From: Pseudomonadota bacterium
Lineage (GTDB): Bacteria; Pseudomonadota; Gammaproteobacteria; UBA1113
Assembly: GCA_021781965.1 (NCBI GenBank)
Contig: JAJXVU010000012.1
Coordinates: forward strand, 1-56,115
DNA length: 56,115 bases
Direction: 5' to 3'
Part shown: piece after piece, positions 16,266-26,300 of the stretch
Position numbering within the stretch: position 1 is the first letter of the stretch
Layout of the letters: every line of letters starts with the position of its first letter
The notes under the pieces: model-generated
Told to the model about the DNA's origin: nothing
Databases searched by the model: none
What the model saw: the letters and a program-made list of their open reading frames with translations, nothing else
Program-made: the position numbers and the translations under genes

Positions 16266-18353
16266 TTAACTCTCAACCAACTCTTTATATTCTTCAGCAA
16301 AAAGCTTCACTTCGCCATAAGCCAATGAAAACAGCAGATCTATGCTCCTAAGGTCAGAACTACGTTTTACTTCATCGTGTAATACTCTGAAGGTTTCTTC
16401 CAATCTAGGGGTGCCACTGTAATATAAACCGCCGCGTATCTTATGTAAGATTTCACGGGCTTTTTCAATGTCATTGTTCTGCTCTGCTTCTTGTAAAGCA
16501 GGAATATCCTCTCGCAAAGTTTCATATAGTATACTTAAAGCTTCTATGGCTGGGCCTTCCTCCTGCACTGAAATACGTTGCATGCCTAAGGCTAGATCGA
16601 TTACTGCCAAACCTTCATTTTTAGGTTGTTCGGTTCCAGGCACAGAATAGATATTTAACAGTTCTACCGCTGTTTCCGTAGTTAAAGGCTTCGTTTCTGC
16701 TGCTGAAAAGCCAGCATCCATCGCTTGTCGCAGCTTTTGTTCATCATTATGCGCCGTCATGGCCACAAAAGGCGTTTTATAATTCAGCGATTTTGGGACA
16801 CCTTTGATCTGCGTTACAATGTCACAACCTGAACCATCTGGCAAACCCAAATCAGAAATGACCAAATCATAACGCTTAAGCGCCAATTTCTTTAGCGCGT
16901 CTGCCACATTTTCTGCGCTATCAATTTTGTTGGTAAAAGCGGTCATTAATTGCTTTTCAGCAAAAAGACAGGTTTTATCGTCTTCGACAAGCAAAACATG
17001 ATGTGTAAATGGTGTTTTAGTGTGTGCTGCTTTTTTAACATTTGGCTTTAACTCTTCCACAATTTCATTGCTAAGCGGGGAGCTAAATCTTTCGTTAATT
17101 TCCACACCGGACTTACTCAAATCCTCCCAACGCACTTTAAAGGGAATACTCAGCTTAAAAGAAGAACCTTCATTTTCATAACTGTTCACTTCAATATCGC
17201 CGTTTAATTCATCAATAAAGGTTTTTACCACATAAAGACCCAAACCTGTGCCGGGGTATTTATTCGTATTAGAAGCCACGGCGCGGGTAAATTTTTCGTA
17301 AATACTTTCAATTTTGTGCGCAGCAATCCCTATCCCGGTATCTTTTATTTCTATCGTTAATAAACCACGACGCGTATCCTCATCTACTTTAGCCTTGAGG
17401 TTTAAAGTTACAGTTCCTTTGTTTGTAAATTTTATTGCATTGCCTACTAAATTAACTAAAATACGGCTAATGCGAAATTCATCACTCAGAATATGCATAG
17501 GAACTGAAGCATCAACTTTAAAATGAATGACCAAATCTTTAGCAAAAGCGGCTGGTTTATTGAGTTCAACCACAGATTGAGCGAGGTCACGTAAATTCAG
17601 TGTTTTTTCTAGCACTGGCCTAGCATTACCACTTAAATCACCAAATTCCACTGCATCATTGCACAAATCTAAGAGCCTTTTACTGGCACTCAGCGCCATA
17701 TTTAATACTTCTTTCTTGTGACTGTCTGTTTCTGTCTTGGTCAGCATATCCAGAACGCCCCACATCCCCGCTGATGGTGTACGTATGTCGTGCTGCATAT
17801 TTTGTACGAATTCTGTTTTGGCTATGTTGGCAGCTTCAGCTTTATCTTTAGCTTCAGCCAATTCATCTTGGGTCTTTTTTAATTGCGTAATATCTGTTGA
17901 AATTCCAACTACCGCAATGACTTGTCCTTCGCTATTAAATACTGGAACACGAGTAGTCAAAAAGTAAACTAAATGGCCATCAGGATCTTTAACCGGAGGT
18001 TCTTCAACATTTGTTTTCGCTTTCCCGGTTTTAATAACTTCAAAAGTATCTGCTCTAAAAGAAGCTGTAGTTTCCTCACTCCATCCAACTATCTTACCCT
18101 GCTGTTCATAACTAAGCCCTATAAATTCATTAATTGAATTAAGCCCAAAAGAATCTAGAACATTTTGATTACAGCCTACTGTACGCGCATCTGCATCTAG
18201 CCAATAAACATGTCCTGGCATTTTTGCAATGAGTCTTTCATAATAGTTAGACACTCCTGACACTATCTCGTCGAAACTAAGATTAGCAGTTTCATCTGGA
18301 AACCCTAGCAATTTACGTAATTTTGTGTTATTAAGACCGCTCTCTCTTTTCAT
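16266..18353 (-). CDS. Hybrid sensor histidine kinase: PAS–HisKA–HATPase–REC–HPt
   Basis: 695 aa from ATG 18353 (a TTG precedes it), with GAAGGG upstream. Order by residue: PAS domain about 36–160 (FFxxW-type GHVYWLDADARTVGCN, GISTDITQLK); coiled linker; H-box QNMQHDIRTP with phospho-His 188; N-box N305 in LVGNAIKFTN; G1 DTGIGI at 338–343; G2 GTGLGL at 368–373; receiver domain about 452–570 with phospho-Asp 501 (SDLGLPDGSG) and the K in TKPL; HPt domain about 590–690 with LHKIRGG (His 637). There are no transmembrane helices, so it senses a cytoplasmic signal. No DNA-binding output domain or partner regulator is adjacent, so the phosphorelay target is elsewhere. Confidence 0.93.
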   Translation of the reverse strand: MKRESGLNNTKLRKLLGFPDETANLSFDEIVSGVSNYYERLIAKMPGHVYWLDADARTVGCNQNVLDSFGLNSINEFIGLSYEQQGKIVGWSEETTASFRADTFEVIKTGKAKTNVEEPPVKDPDGHLVYFLTTRVPVFNSEGQVIAVVGISTDITQLKKTQDELAEAKDKAEAANIAKTEFVQNMQHDIRTPSAGMWGVLDMLTKTETDSHKKEVLNMALSASKRLLDLCNDAVEFGDLSGNARPVLEKTLNLRDLAQSVVELNKPAAFAKDLVIHFKVDASVPMHILSDEFRISRILVNLVGNAIKFTNKGTVTLNLKAKVDEDTRRGLLTIEIKDTGIGIAAHKIESIYEKFTRAVASNTNKYPGTGLGLYVVKTFIDELNGDIEVNSYENEGSSFKLSIPFKVRWEDLSKSGVEINERFSSPLSNEIVEELKPNVKKAAHTKTPFTHHVLLVEDDKTCLFAEKQLMTAFTNKIDSAENVADALKKLALKRYDLVISDLGLPDGSGCDIVTQIKGVPKSLNYKTPFVAMTAHNDEQKLRQAMDAGFSAAETKPLTTETAVELLNIYSVPGTEQPKNEGLAVIDLALGMQRISVQEEGPAIEALSILYETLREDIPALQEAEQNNDIEKAREILHKIRGGLYYSGTPRLEETFRVLHDEVKRSSDLRSIDLLFSLAYGEVKLFAEEYKELVES

Positions 18354-18383
18354 CAAAGCCCTTCCCTAAATATATTCAAAATT

Positions 18384-20156
18384 CTACAAAACAATAGAAT
18401 CGCTAATAAGCTGCTCACCAAAACCGACCGTACGAGTATAATCTTCTCTAAACACACTCTCTTTATTTGCCAGCGCATTATAATGCATTAACATTCCATT
18501 ACTCAAGGAGGTGCTCAGTTTACTTGAACAGGGTTGAAAATAAAAAACATTTCCCGTAGATATACGAGAATAAAAAATTAAATCCTCCAGCCTAACCAAG
18601 GAAAAAACTTCAGGATATTGTATTCCCGCAGAAGTGAATTGTTCATGACACCTTTTATATTTGTTGAATATTGGATTTTCATTAAATGGCAAGAAAGAAC
18701 AAACGGCATGGTCTTCAAAATTTTTAGCAGCTACAGCAATCATCATTGCATTGGCTATTTTAAATAGTGACTCTATATCCCTTATTTTATCTCTGCCGAA
18801 ATCAATTTTTAGAACATCTTTCCAAACAACAGCATATTCAGGTAGGATTTCATTATTACATAGTCCATTTAAAATTATTTTAACAACTTCTTGTTCAAGT
18901 TTTTTATGCTGAATAAATTTCGTATTTTGAATTGGGATCTGAAGATAAAGCAAGAAAGCATTCAATCCTCTTGCATGGCCTTTGTCTATGATAAAGTCTA
19001 AAACCTTTTCAGTTACTTCAGATGTTTCTTGGGGAGGAAATTCTTTTGCTGCGTAAACAATATTGGTAGAACCTTCTTCTTGCCTGCCTGCTGGACTCAA
19101 TATTTTATACACTAAAAATTCATCTTTAACTGCCACATACACTTTATTTTCTTCTACAACTTTCTTGCTAAATTCATCTAAACAATCTATATAGATGACA
19201 TCATAATTACTATCAGAAAAATCCTTTAATAGATTCGAGAATGGCGATTCTAACCGAAGAATAAGACCGCTATTTTTAAAAATATCCTTGATTATTATGC
19301 TGTGCTTTTTTGCCCGCTCTTTTACCGCAACGTAAAAATTCAGAAGAGCTTCATATGAAATCCTATTATGAATAAATAATTTGATAGCAGATAAGATATA
19401 ATCAATATGTGGTAAATGATATAAAACTTCAACCGGAATATCATCCTTAGCCATTTTTTTCATGAGAGATACATTGTCTTTAAGATAACTAAACTGAGCA
19501 AGCTCATAAGGATGTAATTCTTTATCCGGCGGGTTAAGTTCAACTATTTGGTCCCCTTCAGCAAAAGCAATCTTATGCTGTATGATAGGAAATATAGCGC
19601 CTTTTTTGTCAACTGCCTGTAATGATGCCCCAAATAAGCATCCTGCAGTTACAAAGCGTTTGAATCCATTAAATCTCTCTCTAAAATAACCACATTTAGT
19701 TAAATCATTTAGCGCCACTGAAAGGTAAGCAGGAATCATATTTTTGCTACTTTTCTCAAGCAAGAATGGCATAAAGATTTCTTGTTTTTCCGCACTTTCA
19801 AGATAAAACTCTTCACCTTGCATCGGTTGCATTAATAAAAACCCGCTATTCTTTTTAGAAAATTCATTCAACGTAGAAAAAGTGTCGCACGCAAACTCAA
19901 AACTGTTTCTATTTATTTCAGATCCATTTATACGATCGACTGATTGGTTTTCAAATTGCAAAATCTCTTCTTTTCCTTGAATACAATGTTTATATAAAGT
20001 CGTCCTATGGTTGACTTTGAAAAAATTCTCTCCAGCACAGTCATAATAGTTTTCATTGCTGCATAATATTTTCAGGCCGGACTCCAACCACCGTCGATTT
20101 AAGTGGACACCGTATTCTAATTTAATCCAATCGCCATTCATTTCTTTTTTTTTCAT
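18384..20156 (-). CDS. Orphan 590-aa protein
   Basis: No family recognised. No signal peptide or clear membrane span. Mixed alpha/beta composition with segments such as VTAGCLFGASLQAVD (about 168), NYDVIYIDCLDEF (about 315) and a conserved-looking C-terminus (YPEVFSLVRLEDLIFYSR, about 515–532). The gene is AT-rich, lies 30 bases upstream of the hybrid kinase on the same strand and may be co-transcribed with it. It could be a sensor partner or an effector; neither is supported beyond position. The start MKKKEMNGDW could also be M6. Confidence 0.65.
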   Translation of the reverse strand: MKKKEMNGDWIKLEYGVHLNRRWLESGLKILCSNENYYDCAGENFFKVNHRTTLYKHCIQGKEEILQFENQSVDRINGSEINRNSFEFACDTFSTLNEFSKKNSGFLLMQPMQGEEFYLESAEKQEIFMPFLLEKSSKNMIPAYLSVALNDLTKCGYFRERFNGFKRFVTAGCLFGASLQAVDKKGAIFPIIQHKIAFAEGDQIVELNPPDKELHPYELAQFSYLKDNVSLMKKMAKDDIPVEVLYHLPHIDYILSAIKLFIHNRISYEALLNFYVAVKERAKKHSIIIKDIFKNSGLILRLESPFSNLLKDFSDSNYDVIYIDCLDEFSKKVVEENKVYVAVKDEFLVYKILSPAGRQEEGSTNIVYAAKEFPPQETSEVTEKVLDFIIDKGHARGLNAFLLYLQIPIQNTKFIQHKKLEQEVVKIILNGLCNNEILPEYAVVWKDVLKIDFGRDKIRDIESLFKIANAMMIAVAAKNFEDHAVCSFLPFNENPIFNKYKRCHEQFTSAGIQYPEVFSLVRLEDLIFYSRISTGNVFYFQPCSSKLSTSLSNGMLMHYNALANKESVFREDYTRTVGFGEQLISDSIVL

Positions 20157-20541
20157 TTAATTGCCTATAATAAAAATATAATCCGCCTATTTATACCAAC
20201 ATCTGCTCTTCAAACAAATATTTTTCTTTTTAGAAATATATCTTCTTGGAATCAACGGTATCTTCGCCATTCGTACCACATCAGAATAATACCACCATAA
20301 AAAATATTCATAACAACGAAAATCAGGTGCTAGAATGATAAAAATCGTTAATAAATCAAGTTAGGAACCAATCAATACCTTAACCCACCCATATAACCCA
20401 TCGCTAACCATTTGTGATAGTGGCTATTATAACACTTTATGAGGGAATTATAAACTTTCTTGCTTAATCTCCTTGTATTTCATCTATATGTTATGTTCAA
20501 TTTTCTATAATCAAAAGTTCTAGCAGACTCTATCCAAACGT
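20157..20541. other. Intergenic region, nothing identified
   Basis: About 385 AT-rich bases between two minus-strand orphan genes. No ORF with a ribosome-binding site, no tRNA and no strong terminator hairpin was seen. Confidence 0.5.
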
Positions 20542-20946
20542 TCAAGACAACATAGCCAATTGCGCTTGTAGCACCAAAATACGCTGTGTTATTACAAACA
20601 GATGCTCTTCACAATCTGCAATCGCTTGTCTGCTGACCGATATCTTATTCATTATCTTTACAGCACGTTCTTCACGATTTTTTGAAGGGGGTACTAAACG
20701 CCAGAATTCTTTCAGTATTTTCAGCTGAAAACGCAATTCCTTTTGATGATGGGCCATATCTTGATTTATTAAATCAATACAAAACAAAGACTTTTGCAGC
20801 TCTGTTTGTACTATGTCTTCAAAATCGGTGACAAAGTTAACCGTGCGTGTAAGATTATCCTTATTGCCCTTAATCAGACGTAGACCGTGCTTATTTCCTT
20901 GTGCAAAAGCCCATTCATTTTTATCCACATTCATGACTAGTTCCAT
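20542..20946 (-). CDS. Orphan 134-aa coiled-coil protein
   Basis: Predominantly helical: residues about 40–134 show heptad-like spacing (LQKSLFCIDLINQDM; QLKILKEFWRLV; CEEHLFVITQRILVLQAQL), so an antiparallel helical bundle or coiled coil is likely. No membrane segment. An internal start at M5 (MNVDKNEW) is possible. Function unknown. Confidence 0.55.
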   Translation of the reverse strand: MELVMNVDKNEWAFAQGNKHGLRLIKGNKDNLTRTVNFVTDFEDIVQTELQKSLFCIDLINQDMAHHQKELRFQLKILKEFWRLVPPSKNREERAVKIMNKISVSRQAIADCEEHLFVITQRILVLQAQLAMLS

Positions 20947-21215
20947 TTTAATCCCCTTTTTAGCGTTGTACCCTACTTATCCTAACCATCCTTGCCCTGG
21001 GCTTAAGCTTCATCCTGAAGCACCCATTAATGAACATATAATGTACATATGGAACATAATAGAGCAATTTAACCGCTGTTACAAGATAGTTAAGTTATCA
21101 GTTAACACATATTTAGTTAAAAAATAGCCTTTTTAATCATAGATTTGCACATAAAAAGAGCTGATTTAGCCGCTGAGCATAGCACTTCCTTTGAGAAATA
21201 TCGTACAATAAATAG

Positions 21216-23294
21216 TCATATCATCCCACGCTTTCCCAGCCGCCAGCGTATAGAAGCAATGGTCACGGGCACAATTTTTTGATTGGCATTCAGAAATGGC
21301 TTTATTGCCCGACAAGCTTCTTTCAGCGTGGCGCCTGAGCCGGTATAGTCGTCCAATAACAATAGATTACCCTTAGGCAGTGGCGAGGATAGCTTCAACT
21401 GCATTTTTTTGTCTACATTAAAACGGCGTTGATCGTTATTTAATAACTCACCCTGACGACTCTCTGGTGTAGTGATCCATTGCAATGCATCCAAAAACAG
21501 TGGGATTTTCAAATACTGTGCGATAAACTCGCTTATAAGGTGTTTACTGGTCCAAGTAGATGATGGCAGGGTTAACAACGCGCCACAGGAATAGCGTTGC
21601 GATAATGTTGCTAACATATCGCGGATAAAATTATAGAGTTCTAGCTTTGGGAGTGGGCCCGGTAACGCGCGATTTTTCATAAATTCCATAAAAAGAGGGT
21701 GGCGCATTTGACTATCAAATAGGGCTAATCCTTCTTCCGCCGCGGCCGAAGCGCCCAAATCAATAGGCACATGTCGTGACAATAACCAGGACTGTATGCC
21801 ACTAGAGCTGGTCACATTCAGCTTGAATGGCGATGGCTGACAATTAGCACAGCAACCGCATTTATAGACACTGTTATCCCCCAACACCTGGCTTAGGCTC
21901 AGCATTAAACAATGCTTTTTCTCTTGGGTATAATCGATCATGGCATTGAGCTCGTTTGTTTTTAGCAAAGCCTGTGTTTCATATCGTGACAGATTGGGTT
22001 TGCCACTTTTGTGGGTTAACACATAGAGTTGCTTACCAGAAACCAGCTGCTTTTGCACAAAGCCTTGCTCAATCAATTCGGCCAAAATGACAATAACTTC
22101 TGTAGGGTGTAAACCACTGTGACGCTTGATGCTTAATAACTGTAAACTGCCATTCTCTTTCAGCGTATCTAAGATCAGCTGAAAACTTTTGGCGCTGGGT
22201 TCGGCTGAATCTATAAAGTATTTTTGAATTCTAATGTCACTTTTGTTAAATAACAAAACCCCATATGCAGCTTTACCATCGCGCCCAGCACGACCCACTT
22301 CTTGATAGTAGGCAGTAATGGAGCCAGGCACGTCAAAATGAATGACAAAGCGCAGGTCTTGTTTGTCTATACCCATGCCCAAAGAGTTGGTTGCCGCAAT
22401 GGCCTTGTAATGATTCGCGATAAACTCTTGCTGTAATTGTTGTTTTTTGTCGGCAGGATAGCCCGCATGATATGCCATTACATTGATCTGCTGCGTTCTT
22501 AAAAAATTCGCAACCAATTCGGTGTTGTCTCGGGTAGCGCAATAAATAATACCATTGCCTTCTATCTGCTCTAATAATTGTTTCACGAGTGAGAGCTTTT
22601 CACTGACGTTATCAGCGGTCATCACCGATAACTGTAGATTATCACGCCGCATACTATGCCGTTGTACTTCAACCTGACCTTGCTTAAAAGCCAACTGTTG
22701 TTGTATATCGGCCTCTACTTTTTTATTGGCTGTTGCCGTGATGGCCAGCACATGCACATTAGCATTGATTTCTTCTATAGTATTAATAAAGCGTACAATC
22801 TGTCTATAACTAGGACGAAAATCATGTCCCCAGGTAGAAATACAATGCGCTTCATCAATGACGATAAAGCTAATGGGCAGTTTCACTAGAAACTGGAAAT
22901 ATTGTAAATGATCGAGTTTCTCAGGGGCGATGAATAATATTTTAATCTTGCCAGAAAAAGCATCACGTTGTGCAGCGGCGTTTTCGGCATCGTTTTGATC
23001 GGTATTGATGCTGGCTGCGGCAATATCAAAACGCTCCGTTAAATGACGAATTTGATCGCGCATCAACGCCAACAAAGGTGAAATCACCACCGTGATACCG
23101 GGCAATAGTGTAGAGGGTAATTGATACAAGAGGGACTTACCGTGACCCGTAGGCTGTATACACACCAGGCGCTTTTGTTGCAATAGACTGACTATGGCCT
23201 CTAACTGCCCTGCTCTGAATTGTTCTAAATGAAAGCGTTGCTGTAATTGCGTTAGCAAATTTTCTTTTAATTTGGCGGCAGATAGTGTGTGCAT
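21216..23294 (-). CDS. RecQ-family DNA helicase with C-terminal phosphoribosyltransferase-like domain
   Basis: 692-aa SF2 3'-5' helicase. Motif I QPTGHGKS at 47–54, motif II DEAH at 147–150, RecQ aromatic-rich loop STWGHDFRPSY at 153–163, motif V/VI region ATNSLGMGIDK and YQEVGRAGRDG. The zinc-binding region carries the cluster CGCCANC plus an earlier cysteine. A winged-helix-like segment follows the helicase core. Instead of an HRDC domain, the C-terminus (about 540–692) ends with LLLLDDYTGSGATLKEA at about 644–660, the PRPP-binding signature of type I phosphoribosyltransferases as in ComF. E. coli RecQ is 609 aa without it. Likely roles are recombination and fork repair; whether the added domain binds PRPP or only nucleic acid ends is unknown. 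Confidence 0.9.
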   Translation of the reverse strand: MHTLSAAKLKENLLTQLQQRFHLEQFRAGQLEAIVSLLQQKRLVCIQPTGHGKSLLYQLPSTLLPGITVVISPLLALMRDQIRHLTERFDIAAASINTDQNDAENAAAQRDAFSGKIKILFIAPEKLDHLQYFQFLVKLPISFIVIDEAHCISTWGHDFRPSYRQIVRFINTIEEINANVHVLAITATANKKVEADIQQQLAFKQGQVEVQRHSMRRDNLQLSVMTADNVSEKLSLVKQLLEQIEGNGIIYCATRDNTELVANFLRTQQINVMAYHAGYPADKKQQLQQEFIANHYKAIAATNSLGMGIDKQDLRFVIHFDVPGSITAYYQEVGRAGRDGKAAYGVLLFNKSDIRIQKYFIDSAEPSAKSFQLILDTLKENGSLQLLSIKRHSGLHPTEVIVILAELIEQGFVQKQLVSGKQLYVLTHKSGKPNLSRYETQALLKTNELNAMIDYTQEKKHCLMLSLSQVLGDNSVYKCGCCANCQPSPFKLNVTSSSGIQSWLLSRHVPIDLGASAAAEEGLALFDSQMRHPLFMEFMKNRALPGPLPKLELYNFIRDMLATLSQRYSCGALLTLPSSTWTSKHLISEFIAQYLKIPLFLDALQWITTPESRQGELLNNDQRRFNVDKKMQLKLSSPLPKGNLLLLDDYTGSGATLKEACRAIKPFLNANQKIVPVTIASIRWRLGKRGMI

Positions 23295-23386
23295 AGAAGC
23301 CTTGATGTAGTTTACATTGGGCCATTGTAATGGAGAATAGGAACCCAGTCAATCTATGCAACATAATAATTTTATAAAGATATTTA

Positions 23387-26300
23387 TTATTTCCGTGCAT
23401 GAGAAGAATATGGTCTAGAAGATGGGCCGCTGCTTGCTTCAACAGGTGCTGCTCTAAAAAACATACTAATCGGTACTTCTTGTGTTTGAGGCCCCAGCTG
23501 CTTTAATTTAACAATAAAGCTTGCCATTTCTTTAGCAAATGAAGCCGATTGTGTATGATGACCATCTGGATCATGTGATGATTGATTACGTAGAACTTTG
23601 GCCTCTATTAAAAGGTTATATAACGGCATACCCAATTTTATTTTCGCATCTTGAGCATTATCCTTATTCAGGATATTAAAGCATTCAATAGTTTGATCAA
23701 TAGCTGCACGCACGACTAAGGTATGCGTTACTATCCATTTTTCGAAAGATTGCATTTTATCTTCAACAGAGGAACCGGGCAGCTGTTCATGTTCTTTAAA
23801 GAATCCTTTGAGTGTCTCTATTCCTTTCTGTATTTGATTAGCACATTCCTGCTTATCTAACCTTGAGAATAAGGGATCCTTCTGCGCATTGTGGCAAATT
23901 CCCATAAAATCAACAAATGGCACATTACTTCCCCATTGGTTGATAAGGTCATAAGCAATACCCGCAATAAATTGGCCACGATCTGGCACATTCATTAAAT
24001 GAACAACCATATCACGAAGTTTTGTTATACCCTCACGCCCATCATCGTTGGGTCGAATCTTTAGCCAATCTATAATTAGTCCATCTGTTTTCAATAAACG
24101 TCTAGAACACTGCTTTAGTATTTCTAGCAAATCTGAAAGACTTGTGTACAATTCAAGGCTACGCTTTTCAGCCTTAACCAAATCACGTTCTTTTTCTATA
24201 CTCCATAACTTTAAAGTAGATTGGATATTTTCAAGTGCAGATAAAATTTGTTTCTTTTGTTCTTCCTGAAGGTTTTGTAAATCAGGTCTAGCCACACTGA
24301 AATTTTGTTTTCTAGCATATCGGGTTGGGTTTCCCTCTTCTTTTGGTTTGAAGAAAAGCACTTGTCCTGTTTCTTTTGGTTTCTGCCTTGTTTTCTCTTT
24401 TTCTTTTACTTTAGCCTTTTCTTCTGATTTTTCTTTCTCTTTTCTTCTCTCAATATTTTGCTTAACCAAATCTGCTGATTCTTGTATGATATGAGCCTCT
24501 TTTAAAAGATAAACAGCATCTATACTAACAGATGTAATATTTTCACCTTCTATCTCCAAAGAAAGAGCCTTGGCTATTTTTGCCAGATAATCCTGTGCTG
24601 ACAAAACTTTTTCATCGATCTCAACAGCGCTACCTACAATGATATAGACTAGCAACTCATCATTATCAATCCCCAGTCCCCACTCTGCACCGGGATAAAA
24701 GTTACGTAATTTATTGAGTCCAACTAAATGCTTCCCCGAAAAAGGAACTGGTATTGGAAGCACGTTTGGCACAACAGATTCATCTAATCTGATAATAAAT
24801 TGTCTATCTCTATTTTCTATCACTATTGGGTTAATTTCTGCATTCTCATGCAAACCCACAACTTGCATGAGATTATATTGTACAAAGGCACTGATATCAT
24901 CTTGAAAAAATCCAGAATTACTCAATGTTGTTTTATCATCAGGCTTGATTGTGAGGATAAAAAAACCATCTACAAAAGTCCATTCTAAAAGCTCAGTATT
25001 TACGGGTATACAGGCATTAAGGCAAGCTAATTTCTCTTGTATTGCATGTTGCTTCTGTCTAGCGTCTTCTTCTTGTTGAATGTATTCTCTAAAAGGAAGC
25101 TGCTCCATGCTCTCTTTGCTTGGTAATTTTTCGAGGGTTATTCTATTTGCTACTATGATTAAATCTTTATCTACAAGTCTACATTGCTTTTTCAAGTAAC
25201 CAACTAGATTTTTTAACATGGCCGGATTACATTCAATAATCAAGTTTAACTGTCCGGATTCAAATTGCAAATAAGTATGATTTAATCCGGGCTGAAATTT
25301 AAACAAATTCAATAGCTGCTCTACACCTTCATATTGATATAGTTTGCGCTGTTCTTTTTTAGTCTTATCTCTCAGTAATGGCATTGCTGAATATTCTATG
25401 ATAATTTCGAACAGGCCATTCGCCTTATTCAATGAAACAAAATTACTCTTTATACCCAGAGACGTTGTTAATTCATACAACATAAAATGAATTAATGACT
25501 CCGCTTCAAGTTGTTTGTTTGGCAATATATCTTGAACATTCCAACTTATTATTACCTTATGATCTATTATTTTACAATCAATATTACCCTGTAGATAAAA
25601 ATGGATCCAATTATTTAAATTTTGCAATTTAGCGCAGTCTATTCGCAATCTATTCTGCATTTTTTCGATATAATCCATTCCTTTTTTTTGAAAAATTTGG
25701 TAATAGAACGTAGGTATATTCTGCTGTTCAATCGGTGTTTCCAAAAGCATAGCTAAAACGGCTTCTATAGTATTTTGGTCTAACTGATAATTTAGCCTCC
25801 AAGCGTCTGTATGAATAGCTATTACCAATGAATCTGGATTTAACTGCCAATATTGTGCATTTTTTTCGCTCGTCAATAGTTTGTATATTGCCTGGTTGAT
25901 ATACAGTAGAATTGCTCTATCTTGTGCAAAGCTTACATCTAAATGCAGACCGTCTTGTTCTAAACCAATAGAAGGTAAAGCGTATAACCCTCGTGATAAC
26001 GCATAATTAAAGATACCCAATAAACCACTAAAATGAATCGCCTGTATAGAAACCGAAAACATCTGCTTATCCACAAAATGAGCTGTCACTTTCAAACCCT
26101 TACCCTGTACAGGGATTCCCATAGCCCTAGAGCACAATAGAGTGAGTAAACCATTAGCATCTTCAACACTCATCAAAGACCATAACTTCGACTTTTTAGC
26201 TGTAAACACTATATTGAAAGCAGGTGCTTTTTTGTCAGAATTGCAGTACTTATATTCTGCTTGGGCAAGACTCGATGACTGCATTATTTGAAGAATTACC

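Noticed and set aside
18384..20156. Cyclodipeptide synthase as identity of the 590-aa orphan
   Set aside because: Considered because such enzymes occur in Legionellales, but the GxSxxNS-type and YxxxExP motifs are not present and the length is too great.
20813..21127. 104-codon plus-strand frame
   Set aside because: Half of it is antisense to the 134-aa orphan gene, and the rest is spacer; no ribosome-binding site.
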